Shown: in pieces, positions 1 through 9,108 of the stretch
How the letters are laid out: each line of letters opens with the position of its first letter
How positions within the stretch are numbered: position 1 is the stretch's first letter
Assembly: GCA_945870855.1 (NCBI GenBank)
Contig: CAMBTP010000023.1
Span: forward strand, 1-43,759
Length of the DNA stretch: 43,759 nucleotides
Direction: 5' to 3'
From: Prosthecobacter debontii
GTDB taxonomy: Bacteria; Verrucomicrobiota; Verrucomicrobiia; Verrucomicrobiales; Akkermansiaceae
Notes under the pieces: model-generated
Database searches by the model: none
Told to the model about the DNA's origin: nothing
The model's input: only the letters and a program-made list of their open reading frames with translations
Position numbers and translations under genes: made by a program

Positions 1-2483
1 CCACCACCGCCGCCTCCGCCACCCTTTTTATCCAACTCGTCTCCGAGTATGGCTGCCCATTCCTCAAGCTTAGCCGCCCACTTTTTGGCATCTTCCGTAG
101 CCTCGATCGATTTATGTGCGTCGAGTTTGTTACGAAGAGTCTCTAGTCCAATATCGATCTTCGAGTCCCGCATTTGCTCCATGATAGATTTGAAGGCAGC
201 ATCGTCAGTGCGAGCATGATAGTGGCCGAGATCTTCCTGAAGCCAGCGCACATCGGCGGCGGTGAGAACCTGCTCCTGGGCTGTTTCAGAAAGTTTCATC
301 TGATCGCTAGGATCGAGTTCATCCGCACGCAAGCCTGTGAGTTTTCGGATTAACGACTCGATCAAGGTTGCAGCGATTCCGTTCTGTTCGGCCGCAGCTT
401 TTTTCAGGCGACTCACGAAAGTGCTGGCCTCGAAGCGCTTGTTTGCATCATTCGCCTGCTCGACCGCCTTCTTCATTTTCTCGACGACTTTCTTCTGCTT
501 CTCGACGGCTTCCTTGATGTCCTCCTCGGATTTCTCATCGGTATTGGATGGCTCCTGAGCTTCCTGCAATTCGTCGCGGACTTCCGGCACATCCTTGTCA
601 GCCAGCTCCTGCATGGACTTGAGAGCTTCCGCCATTTTCTTCATTGTCTCCTTGTCGATCTCGCCGTTGCGAGTCGCTCCTTTCATCATCTCCTCCATCT
701 TCTCCTTCAGCTCTTCCATGCGTTGGGCGCTCTCGCTCTCCGCCTGCTCTTGTTCGTCTAGGCGTTTGCGGTTCTCCTCCTTTTTCATTTCCTCCGCATC
801 AAGGTCATCAAGCCGTTGGTTTTCATCAAGATTGTTCAATTCCTTGCGCGTGAGATCCTCCAGCTCGCTGATCGCGCGATCGAACTGCGATTTCAGCAAC
901 TGCTGATGTTCCTCGCGACTCAAAACGTATAGGATAATCGGCTCAGAATAAACTCGCCCGCGCCCCGGATAGAAATCCTCGGAAAATGCGCGGAGCGCGA
1001 GACGCTGCGGCCCGATTCCGAACGCCGCAGGCGAAAAGACCACAGGCTTCATGATGCGGCGCTCTTCGGGCGCGCCTTTTGCGAGAATCAGTTCACCTTT
1101 CACTTCGGGAATTTCGCCGGGTAATGAAACGAGGCTTTCCCACTCGATGCCCACTTCTTTCAGTCCGAAATCATCTTCGCCGAGGATCTCGAAATCGATG
1201 GACTCTTCGGGCAGGATCGCCTTCTCCCGATCCACCCCCTGCGTGTAGGCCACGGGCGGCGCGTCCTTCACCGCATCCACGCGCAGGCGGTAATCCGCTC
1301 CGCCGTTGAGACCAAACTCATCGACCCAGGAGAATGGCATTTCAAAGGGCACGTTGCCGACTTGGATCGTGGCAGTCTTTGCCTTCTGTTTAGAAATATT
1401 CAGCGCACCTTCGATCGGTTCGAAAGCGGTTTCGGCGGGCATTTCCCCAGCAGCCTTGCTCGGTCCAAAAGCACCCGAGCGCACCTCACGGCTTAAATCC
1501 ATTTCGAAAACAAGCCTGCTACCCTCCACCAGACTGAGTTCGCCAGTGGTGAGTTCCATTGTCCGCTCTGGCAGATTCATGTAGGAGGGGTATGTCACAA
1601 ACGCTCTTGTGCTCAGGACGCTGGGACGTTGCAGGGGCTCCACGACCAAGGAATGAATAAGATCGCCGATGCGGAAAACTACCGTGCCTTTATCCTGCTG
1701 TCCGGGGAAACGGAAAGCATATCGATCACCCGTAAGCTTGGCACCAATCATCGGCTGCAGGCCGTATTGGCCGAGCGCGGTTGAGGGTTGTTGCTCCGAG
1801 GTCTTTGCGAGTTTCAGAACTACATCAAATGCCTCACCGTAGGGAACGGCAAGATACCCAGGCGGCTTCTCAAGCTGCGTAAATGTGTATCTTTCCACAT
1901 CGGAAAACGGCTTCAACCAGCGCTCAAACGCGTTAAGACCGGCCTTGGGTGTTGCGAGGAATGCTCCCGAGGCCACAACCATCAGGGCGAGTGCGGCCAG
2001 TGCCCATTTACGATGCCTCGGAATGGGCAGCGCATCGTCGAGCTTGCGTTTCCCCGCCTCCGCCGCAACCACTTCCATCGCCGCCGCACGCAGCCTGGGG
2101 GAAAGTGAATCCCCAGCCTCATCTTGGCCTTGCAATTCGATCACGCCGAGCAAGCGATCACCAAGTCCGGGATAGCGTTTCGCGATGAGCTTCGCGAGTT
2201 GCTCCTCGCGGCGATGACCCCAGACCCAGCGGTGCAGCCAGTAGGGAGCAAAGCCGCCGAACAGAGAAACGCCACCAAGCAAGATGATAAGCCGCGCCCA
2301 AACGGGTGTTTGCCAGACGCGATCAAGAACGTAGATCAAAAGGAAAGACAAAAGCAGCCCGATCAACCCGGCCGCCACCGCCTCCATCACCTTGCGACGC
2401 CAAAGTTGCTGTCGGAAATCCTCAAGCTGTTTACGCAGGCTTTCAGGAATTGCGTTCCGGGCTGTGGGTGAATTTTCGGACAT
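1..2483 (-). CDS. DUF4175-like membrane-anchored coiled-coil protein (3' end beyond window)
   Basis: An open minus-strand frame runs from the ATG at 2481-2483 to the window edge without a stop, giving about 827 visible residues. Predicted membrane segments lie near residues 33-53, 62-80 and 159-177. Between them is a YPGLGDRLLGVIEL segment resembling the membrane-proximal region of DUF4175-type proteins. A long beta-rich extracytoplasmic part follows, then from about residue 530 a highly charged Glu/Lys/Met-rich coiled coil. The visible sequence ends in a run of at least seven glycines, like the low-complexity C-termini of this family. Family members often sit near MoxR/DUF58/Bat genes, but those would lie outside this window. 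Function is unknown. The frame is sure; the family call is by resemblance only. Confidence 0.72.
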   Translation of the reverse strand, partial: MSENSPTARNAIPESLRKQLEDFRQQLWRRKVMEAVAAGLIGLLLSFLLIYVLDRVWQTPVWARLIILLGGVSLFGGFAPYWLHRWVWGHRREEQLAKLIAKRYPGLGDRLLGVIELQGQDEAGDSLSPRLRAAAMEVVAAEAGKRKLDDALPIPRHRKWALAALALMVVASGAFLATPKAGLNAFERWLKPFSDVERYTFTQLEKPPGYLAVPYGEAFDVVLKLAKTSEQQPSTALGQYGLQPMIGAKLTGDRYAFRFPGQQDKGTVVFRIGDLIHSLVVEPLQRPSVLSTRAFVTYPSYMNLPERTMELTTGELSLVEGSRLVFEMDLSREVRSGAFGPSKAAGEMPAETAFEPIEGALNISKQKAKTATIQVGNVPFEMPFSWVDEFGLNGGADYRLRVDAVKDAPPVAYTQGVDREKAILPEESIDFEILGEDDFGLKEVGIEWESLVSLPGEIPEVKGELILAKGAPEERRIMKPVVFSPAAFGIGPQRLALRAFSEDFYPGRGRVYSEPIILYVLSREEHQQLLKSQFDRAISELEDLTRKELNNLDENQRLDDLDAEEMKKEENRKRLDEQEQAESESAQRMEELKEKMEEMMKGATRNGEIDKETMKKMAEALKSMQELADKDVPEVRDELQEAQEPSNTDEKSEEDIKEAVEKQKKVVEKMKKAVEQANDANKRFEASTFVSRLKKAAAEQNGIAATLIESLIRKLTGLRADELDPSDQMKLSETAQEQVLTAADVRWLQEDLGHYHARTDDAAFKSIMEQMRDSKIDIGLETLRNKLDAHKSIEATEDAKKWAAKLEEWAAILGDELDKKGGGGGGG

Positions 2484-2603
2484 GGTCAATATGGCATTCT
2501 TACTACCAATAAAGGGTTGCGTAAATCTGACAGGGATACGCTGCAACTCCAGCAGTTTTCTCACCAGAGGGATCTAAATTATCCATATTTCACCAGTAAA
2601 ACC

Positions 2604-3593
2604 TCACTCGTCCTTAAAAGGCTCTGCTCTTCGAGCGTCGATGCAGTTCGTTAGCCAGCGCATAAGCTTGTCTGCGTCTTCGGATTCGTTGCGCATCGAG
2701 CCGAGAGCGGCCCAATCAAGGTGAGGACGGGATTGCACCGGAGCGATGCGGTGAATATCTAGCTTCGACATGATCGCCTCTGTCTCCTTCGGATGCGCGT
2801 TGAGGATTTGTGCGGGCCTCGGCAAATCGTCGAGCACATCAGGAGTCAGTCCAAACGAAACCACTCCCACTCCGTAGGCCGAGCTGAGTTTCCGTAACCC
2901 ATCCGCCAGCGCCTCATCCTCGATCGGGCCTGCATATATCAGTTCACCACCCTGCGCCCACATCGAGACAGAGAGTGTCTGGAAAAAATCCTCACGATAT
3001 GACATCAGCGAGGGAATAAGCCGCAGCCGCGCCGAGTGCAGGCGAAAGGGCGAGATGCCAAGCCGTTGCTTGAGCGCGAGCATCGACTCATCGAGCGACA
3101 TTTCCTCATCCGGCGAGCCGCCTGTTTCCCAATCGACAAGAACCAGCTCGGGATATTTCCACAAATTTCCGAGTGGCGAGGTGGCGGCGAAGGGGTCACG
3201 GAAAGCAAAGGGAAAACGTCCGTTGATTTCGTAGTAGCGGGTGACGACGGCACGGAATTTTCGGATGCGCAGCATGGCATTGTCCACCGTGGTTACATCA
3301 CCGCTCAGATCATCTAGCCTACCTTGCGTCCATGCCAAAAGCTCCTGCGCGCCGGAAAGCGCCGGCAGAGGCTCGCTGCGGCGATAGTAGCCCTGGCCCT
3401 TCTCTACCTTCGCGATCGCCGAGGCGGGGTCGCACGACATGATCGAGAAATGATACCTCAGCGATGCATCCGAGTAGTTGCCTGTGAGATTCCGCCGCGC
3501 CAAGCGAATCAGCTCCGTACCCTTGATCGCATCGGCGGGATTATTCGGCAACAGGCTGGGCAAGATATCGTTTAACTGATCGCGGAGGCTCAT
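2604..3593 (-). CDS. Unrecognised 329-residue protein with possible N-terminal winged helix
   Basis: This is a complete frame with ATG start at 3593. It has no signal peptide or membrane segment, so it is probably cytoplasmic. Residues 1-70 (containing LRYHFSIMS and KGQGYYRR) look like a small winged-helix/HTH-type domain. The rest has alpha/beta character with the motifs PELVLVDWETG and YGVGVVSFGL, but I cannot assign it to a family. A nuclease-like or restriction-like core is possible but not supported by a clear catalytic motif. It is divergent from the AddB-like nuclease at 3727 across a 133-nt gap, so a shared promoter region is possible. It lies 120 nt upstream of the DUF4175-like gene on the same strand. 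Confidence 0.6.
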   Translation of the reverse strand: MSLRDQLNDILPSLLPNNPADAIKGTELIRLARRNLTGNYSDASLRYHFSIMSCDPASAIAKVEKGQGYYRRSEPLPALSGAQELLAWTQGRLDDLSGDVTTVDNAMLRIRKFRAVVTRYYEINGRFPFAFRDPFAATSPLGNLWKYPELVLVDWETGGSPDEEMSLDESMLALKQRLGISPFRLHSARLRLIPSLMSYREDFFQTLSVSMWAQGGELIYAGPIEDEALADGLRKLSSAYGVGVVSFGLTPDVLDDLPRPAQILNAHPKETEAIMSKLDIHRIAPVQSRPHLDWAALGSMRNESEDADKLMRWLTNCIDARRAEPFKDE

Positions 3594-3726
3594 AAGGGGA
3601 TGATTCAGGAATCTCTATTCATCCAATCCCGACCCTCTTCCCCCATCAAGCGCTTTCTTCATGACGATTCGTAAACGACTTCTCTTTTTGCCTGTCCACC
3701 ACTTACCAGACGCATAACCTTCCCTC

Positions 3727-6417
3727 ATGAAAGATAGGATATTCCTCGGATACAATGCCCCTTTCCTGCCCCTGCTCGTCGTGCAATTGCTCAACGATCG
3801 CGAATCGCTGGCTCAATCACTAGTCATCGTGCCAACCGGGCAGAGCGGGCGTATTCTCCGCGAGTCCCTCGCCGCCGCGGCGACGGCCATCCTCGCACCT
3901 ACCGTAACTACACCGGGTGCGTTGTTGCAAATCGATGACGCGTCCGTCGCACCGCCATGGATCGAGAAAATCGCGTGGACACAAGCCCTCACATCGATGC
4001 CCGCCGAGGCTTGGGAAAACTATGCGGATCTTTTCCCCATCCCCCCCGATACCGGCGACGGCAATCCCGATTGGGCAATATCTCTAGCAGCGGAGATCAC
4101 CGCCCTTCGCACGACCTTGCAGGAGCAACGGCATAATCTTTTCTCTGCATCGAAGTTCCTCGCCTCCACACCGGATGCTGCTCGCTGGGAAAACCTCGCA
4201 CGCCTCGAAACGCTGGCCGAGCGACAGCTTTACGCGTGGGGCTACACCTCTCGCACTACCGCACTGAGGGAGAATTTTTCACTACCTGCCGGATATCGGA
4301 ACATCATCCTCGCGGGCATCACCGAAATGCCGAAATGCTTGGAGGAGGCACTGATGGGCTTTGAGGGAAAAGTCATTTCCATCATCGCCGCTCCCGAATC
4401 AGAACAGGAACTTTTCTCTCCTCTAGGTCTGCCATTAGAAACATGGGCCACTCGCGAACTCCCTCCGCATGTCGTCACACAAATCGCCGCCGATCCTGCG
4501 GGTCAGGCCGCCCTCGCTCTCACCGCCGTTTCAGAAACCGGTACCTCATCCTGCGAAGTCGCGCTCGGCTGCTCGGACGAGCGCAGCGGAGCTATTCTTG
4601 CCCGCGCTTTTACGGAAAAAGGCTGGCCCACCTTCCATCCCGCCGCCGCGCAGCCAATGCCGGCACTGGTCCGCTGGCTCACCGCATGGAAAGATTGGCT
4701 TGCGAATCCATCTTCCCGCCAACTCGCCGCCCTACTCTCCCTGCCTGAATCCGCCCACCTCATTTCCGGAAGCCGCGCCCAGAAACTCACCGCGCTCAAC
4801 AAACTCCGCGACAACCACGCCGCTATTGAACCGGACGCAATCCTGAACCACCCCGATACCGACGACGCCCTCCGCGCCTCCATCGCCGCCTTGCTTGGCC
4901 AACGGCGTTCCTTTCTTTCGGAAAATTTCCCCGCAGCGATCACCGCCCACCTTAAAGCACTCAACCCAAAATCCGAAAGTCTCCTCGCCTCCCGCATCGC
5001 CGATTTTCTAACAGAAGCCGCGCCGCTTTTCCCGCAGACAGACCGCAGCCACGGCTTCTGGCTCCAGACCCTGCTCTCATGGCTCCCAACCCCCACCGCC
5101 GAGCCTTCCTCAGACCGTGTGATCGATGTCCAAGGCTGGCTGGAACTACTCTTCGAGCCAGGCGCGCACCTCGTCATCTGCGGTATGAACGAAACCTTCG
5201 TCCCCGCGCGAGCCAGCAGTGATCCCTGGCTCTCGGAAAACATCCGCCGCGTTCTCAAGCTCACCGCCGAGACCGACCGCCACGCCCGCGATGCCTACCT
5301 CCTCCATGCCATGCTCATGATGCGTCGCGAAAACGGCTCCGCCCACCTGATCTGCGGCAAGACCGGCGCGGGCGGTGAAATCCTCCTCCCCTCTCGCCTG
5401 CTGCTCCGCGTGCCGCGCGAGGAACTCGTCCCCACCGTCGAAAACCTCTTCCGCGAGATCGAGCCACCAGAAGCGGATCTCATCTGGACACGCGATTGGC
5501 CATGGCAGCCGCACGCGGTGGAATTGCCAGATCGCATCAGCGTCACCGCCTTGGCTGTTTACCTCACCTGTCCGTTCCGCTTTTACCTTAAGAACATCTG
5601 CAAAATGGGCATACCAGAGCCGGATCGCCGCGAAATGAACGCCCGCGATTTCGGTTCCATCACCCACCTCGTCGTGGAGATATGGGGAAGAGATCAGGTA
5701 AAAAACCTCCTCACTGATCCGGAAAAAATCGCCGCCTCGCTCTCCTCCACACTCGATGAAGTGATTTTCCAAGAGTTCGGAAAAAACCCGCCCCTAGCGA
5801 TCCGTATCCAAACCCAAGCCATGCGCCAACGCCTCGAATGGTTCTCCACCGTGCAGGCGCAGACGGCAGCGGAGGGCTGGGAGATCATCGAGATCGAGAG
5901 CAAGTTCGAGATCCCCTCCGGCGAGTTCATAATCTCCGGCAAGATCGACCGCATCGACCGCCACCGCGACAGCGGCGAGATCCGCGTGATCGATTACAAG
6001 ACCGGCAAAGCGGAGAACGTCGAGACCGCGCATCGTAAGAAAATCATAGCAAATACAAAAACGCCTCCTCATCTCCCCGAAGGCTGCCCTGCCTATCTAA
6101 CTAGCCCGGACGGCAAGCATAGCATTTGGAAAAATCTCCAACTCCCGCTCTACGCCCTCGCCCGCAGCAACGATTCAGAACACACCCCCCTCCCCGCCTA
6201 CATCCACCTCGGCCAGACCGAGGAAAACGTAAAACTTTCGATCTGGGATATATTTTCCCATGAAGATCTGGCATCCGCGAAAGCCTGCATGGACTGGATC
6301 ACCTCGCGCCTATCAGAACGCGCCTTCTGGCCTCCCTCTGAAAAAGTCGAATACGACGACTACGCCCTCCTCGCACAAAACTCAGTGCTCGCGGACGCCT
6401 TCGTGAAACCCTCATGA
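3727..6417 (+). CDS. AddB/RecB-like PD-(D/E)XK nuclease family protein
   Basis: The 896-residue protein resembles the AddB/RexB subunit of double-strand-break end-processing complexes. The N-terminus has a degenerate Walker-A-like VPTGQSGR at about residues 36-43, as in the inactive helicase fold of AddB. The C-terminal nuclease domain starts near TCPFRFYL (Cys615) and shows His647 (GSITHLVVEIWG), Asp741 (GKIDRID), Asp756 and Lys758 (VIDYKTGK), and Gln805/Tyr809 (LQLPLYAL), which is the RecB-family nuclease set. The cysteine trio that AddB uses at its C-terminus for a 4Fe-4S cluster is absent. No AddA/UvrD-like helicase lies beside it. Start is the ATG at 3727. Its likely role is DNA end resection or repair; the exact complex is unknown. 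Confidence 0.88.
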   Translation: MKDRIFLGYNAPFLPLLVVQLLNDRESLAQSLVIVPTGQSGRILRESLAAAATAILAPTVTTPGALLQIDDASVAPPWIEKIAWTQALTSMPAEAWENYADLFPIPPDTGDGNPDWAISLAAEITALRTTLQEQRHNLFSASKFLASTPDAARWENLARLETLAERQLYAWGYTSRTTALRENFSLPAGYRNIILAGITEMPKCLEEALMGFEGKVISIIAAPESEQELFSPLGLPLETWATRELPPHVVTQIAADPAGQAALALTAVSETGTSSCEVALGCSDERSGAILARAFTEKGWPTFHPAAAQPMPALVRWLTAWKDWLANPSSRQLAALLSLPESAHLISGSRAQKLTALNKLRDNHAAIEPDAILNHPDTDDALRASIAALLGQRRSFLSENFPAAITAHLKALNPKSESLLASRIADFLTEAAPLFPQTDRSHGFWLQTLLSWLPTPTAEPSSDRVIDVQGWLELLFEPGAHLVICGMNETFVPARASSDPWLSENIRRVLKLTAETDRHARDAYLLHAMLMMRRENGSAHLICGKTGAGGEILLPSRLLLRVPREELVPTVENLFREIEPPEADLIWTRDWPWQPHAVELPDRISVTALAVYLTCPFRFYLKNICKMGIPEPDRREMNARDFGSITHLVVEIWGRDQVKNLLTDPEKIAASLSSTLDEVIFQEFGKNPPLAIRIQTQAMRQRLEWFSTVQAQTAAEGWEIIEIESKFEIPSGEFIISGKIDRIDRHRDSGEIRVIDYKTGKAENVETAHRKKIIANTKTPPHLPEGCPAYLTSPDGKHSIWKNLQLPLYALARSNDSEHTPLPAYIHLGQTEENVKLSIWDIFSHEDLASAKACMDWITSRLSERAFWPPSEKVEYDDYALLAQNSVLADAFVKPS

Positions 6418-6494
6418 TCTAAAATCATAAAAGGACGCGCCGGAAATACAAAAAATCCTCTTACCTTGACCCATCCAACACGCAGATTCAAACC

Positions 6495-6757
6495 ATGGAC
6501 TGGAAACGCATACTCATCGGAAAGTGGAGCTGGAAACGCCCGTTCATCTCACTCGCTTCCATCTATCTGTTCTATACTCCCATGGCAACGCCGAGGATTT
6601 GGCGGATTCACAGCTTCTCTATGACGAATTCCATGCGAGCGGGCTGGGCGTGTTCGCTTACGATTATCCCGGCTACGGAGTTTCCACAGGCACTCCTAGC
6701 GAGGAGTCCACTCAACGAGCGATTATGACTTGCTGGAAACATTCCACTATATCCTGA
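6495..6757 (+). pseudogene. Alpha/beta hydrolase remnant (Bem46-like), frameshifted and truncated
   Basis: The first frame from ATG 6495 reads as a short basic/hydrophobic N-terminus (MDWKRILIGKWSWKRPFISL). At about 6570 the recognisable homology moves to another frame, with LYSHGNAEDL, FAYDYPGYG and STGTPSEEST, typical of the oxyanion-hole and early core strands of Bem46-like alpha/beta hydrolases. The linker normally found between these two parts is missing. The frame stops before any GxSxG nucleophile elbow, so no catalytic serine or histidine remains. The remnant runs directly into the upstream extension of the DUF1592 gene. A short functional peptide cannot be excluded, but decay is the simpler reading. 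It fills most of the gene-free stretch 6418-6792; 6418-6494 shows nothing clear. Confidence 0.7.
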
Positions 6758-6792
6758 AATACCCGGGACTTTTTCCCGTATTCGAGTTAAAA

Positions 6793-9108
6793 ATGCGCCC
6801 ATTGTTTTTTACCTCCATGGCCTGTCTGACCAGCGCGTTACCCCTTTGCGGGCAGACGGCAACTGGTCAGGCCATTTATGAAAAACATTGCGCGAAATGC
6901 CATGGGGCGAATGGCGAAGGCGTGGAGGAGGAATGCGAGGATCCCTTGGAGGGTGACCGGTCGCTGGCATCGTTGACGCGTTACATCGATAAGCGGATGC
7001 CGGAAGACGATCCGCATCTGGTGGTGGGTGAGGATGCGAAGCAGGTGGCGGAATACATCTACGGCGCGTTTTACTCTCCGGCGGCACGGGCGGATCGCGT
7101 GGCCGCAGTGAAGCCGGCGTTCGCGCGTCTGACGAACCGCCAGTTTCGCGAGTCGGTGGCGGATTTGTTTGGTAGCTTCAGCGGGATCAGCCAGCCCGGT
7201 GAGGGAAAGGGATTGCAGGCACGTTACTTCCAATCCGACGGCATGAACAAGAAAGCCAAGCAGGTGATTGAGCGCCAGGATAGGGCTCTTTCGTTCGATT
7301 TCGGCGAAGGCCCGCCGGTGGAGGGTATCTCGCCCGATCAGTTTTCCATCGATTGGCAGGGATCGCTTCTCGCCCCGACAACCGGTTGGTACGAATTCAA
7401 ACTCATCACGCCCAACGGTGCCCGGCTCTATCTGAACATGGAGGCGCAGGAGGGCGATGGGAACTATCGCGATGACAGCGGCGCCAAGCGCCAGACCGCA
7501 TTGATCGAATCATGGGTGAGTTCCGGCCCCGACCTGCGCGAATCCCACGCGCGTGTCTTCCTGCTCGGTGGTCGTTCCTATCCATTCAAGCTAGATTATT
7601 TCAAATACAAGGAAGCACGTGGCATGGTGCGGCTGGACTGGAAAATGCCGCGCGGCGAATGGGAGGTGCTTTCCGCGCCGAACCTGTCGCCCGCCGCTGC
7701 CAACCGGGTTGCGGTGGTTTCCACTAGCTTTCCGCCGGATGATTCCAGCGAAGGCTACGAGCGGGGCACGGAAATCTCGAAAGCCTGGCACGAGGCGACA
7801 ACTCAAGCCGCCTTGGAAATTTCCGGCGAAGTCCTCGCCCGGCTCACCAAACTAAGTGGGGTTCCCAAAAACGACCCGGATCGTATCAACCGTCTCAAGG
7901 GCTTCATCGCCACCCTCGCCGAACGCGCCTTCCGCCGCCCGCTCGGCTGCGAGGAACTCCAGCTCTATGTCGAGCGCCCGTTCTCCGGGGACACCCCGCC
8001 AGATCAAGCCGTTAAGCGCGCTGTAATCTTGATCCTCAAATCGCCGCGCTTCCTTTATCCGGAGCTTACCGGAGAAATATCCGACTTCTCCGCTGCCACC
8101 CGACTCGCTCTCGGGCTTTGGGACTCCCTGCCGGATCAGGCCTTGATCAATGCCGCAAAGGCGGGCGCACTTCGCACTCCCGAGCAAGTCCGCGCACAGG
8201 CATTGCGGCTGATTTCGGATCCTCGCGCCCGGGCCAAGGTCAACGACTTCTTCTTCCGCTGGCTCAAGCTCGATATCGAAGGCGAACTGAGAAAAAGCCC
8301 CGAGTCATTTCCCGGCTTCGATGCCGCGATGGTCTCCGACCTCCGCCGCTCTCTTGAGCTTTTCGTTGATCGTGTCGTATGGAGCGAAACCTCCGACTAC
8401 CGTGAACTCATCCAAGCCGACTACCTCCTCCTAAATGAGCGGCTATCCAACTATTACGGCCTACAGTTTCCGGGTGGGGAGGGCTTCCAGATGGTGCAAT
8501 GTGATCCCACCCAGCGCTCCGGTGTACTCACTCACCCCTACCTATTGGCACGGCTCGCCCACCATGACACGACATCTCCGATTCACCGTGGCGTATTCCT
8601 CACCCGCCACGTTCTCGGCGGCATCCTTAAACCGCCTCCGGAGGCCATCGCTTTCGAAAATCACAAGTTCGAACTCGGCCTGACGACCCGCCAGAAAGTC
8701 GCTGAGCTTACTCGCAACACTTCGTGCATGACCTGCCATGAGTCGATCAATCCGCTCGGATTTTCATTGGAAAACTACGACGCCGTCGGTCGATTTCGTA
8801 CGGCGGAGGAGGACAAACCAGTAAACGCCGAGTCCGACTACCTGACCATTGAGGGCGATGTGATACGTTTGCGGGGGCCGCGTGATGTGGCGGGATATGC
8901 GGTGACATCAGAGGCCGCGCGACGCGGTTTCATCCGCCAATTTTTTCAATTCATTGTGAAACAAAACCCCAGCGTGTATGGTGCGAATACGATCGCGAAC
9001 TTGGATGAGTCCTTCAACCAATCCGGATACCATATCCGCAGACTCATCGTGGAACTCAACACCCTCGCCGCGCTGCGCGGCATTCATCCCCAGCCGATAC
9101 CGAAATGA
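6793..9108 (+). CDS. Secreted DUF1592/DUF1588/DUF1585 c-type cytochrome with PA14 domain
   Basis: The ATG at 6793 is preferred over the in-frame ATG at 6730 because it begins a signal peptide (MRPLFFTSMACLTSALPLCG). That gives 771 residues. A heme c motif CAKCH follows at residues 33-37. A PA14-like beta domain (LQARYFQSDG, WYEFKLITPNGARLYL) covers about residues 140-290. The C-terminal half carries the DUF1587/1595/1592/1588/1585 series, with a second CxxCH (CMTCH, residues 645-649) before ESINPLGFSLENYDAVGRFR. Such proteins are common in Planctomycetes and Verrucomicrobia, act outside the cytoplasm, and are almost always paired with DUF1552 proteins, as here. The stop overlaps the next start (ATGA). 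Their biochemical function is not established; binding to carbohydrate is suggested by PA14. Confidence 0.9.
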   Translation: MRPLFFTSMACLTSALPLCGQTATGQAIYEKHCAKCHGANGEGVEEECEDPLEGDRSLASLTRYIDKRMPEDDPHLVVGEDAKQVAEYIYGAFYSPAARADRVAAVKPAFARLTNRQFRESVADLFGSFSGISQPGEGKGLQARYFQSDGMNKKAKQVIERQDRALSFDFGEGPPVEGISPDQFSIDWQGSLLAPTTGWYEFKLITPNGARLYLNMEAQEGDGNYRDDSGAKRQTALIESWVSSGPDLRESHARVFLLGGRSYPFKLDYFKYKEARGMVRLDWKMPRGEWEVLSAPNLSPAAANRVAVVSTSFPPDDSSEGYERGTEISKAWHEATTQAALEISGEVLARLTKLSGVPKNDPDRINRLKGFIATLAERAFRRPLGCEELQLYVERPFSGDTPPDQAVKRAVILILKSPRFLYPELTGEISDFSAATRLALGLWDSLPDQALINAAKAGALRTPEQVRAQALRLISDPRARAKVNDFFFRWLKLDIEGELRKSPESFPGFDAAMVSDLRRSLELFVDRVVWSETSDYRELIQADYLLLNERLSNYYGLQFPGGEGFQMVQCDPTQRSGVLTHPYLLARLAHHDTTSPIHRGVFLTRHVLGGILKPPPEAIAFENHKFELGLTTRQKVAELTRNTSCMTCHESINPLGFSLENYDAVGRFRTAEEDKPVNAESDYLTIEGDVIRLRGPRDVAGYAVTSEAARRGFIRQFFQFIVKQNPSVYGANTIANLDESFNQSGYHIRRLIVELNTLAALRGIHPQPIPK

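Noticed and set aside
337..2471. Several short plus-strand frames
   Set aside because: All are shadows of the minus-strand DUF4175-like gene, whose frame is open to the window edge and shows clear domains.
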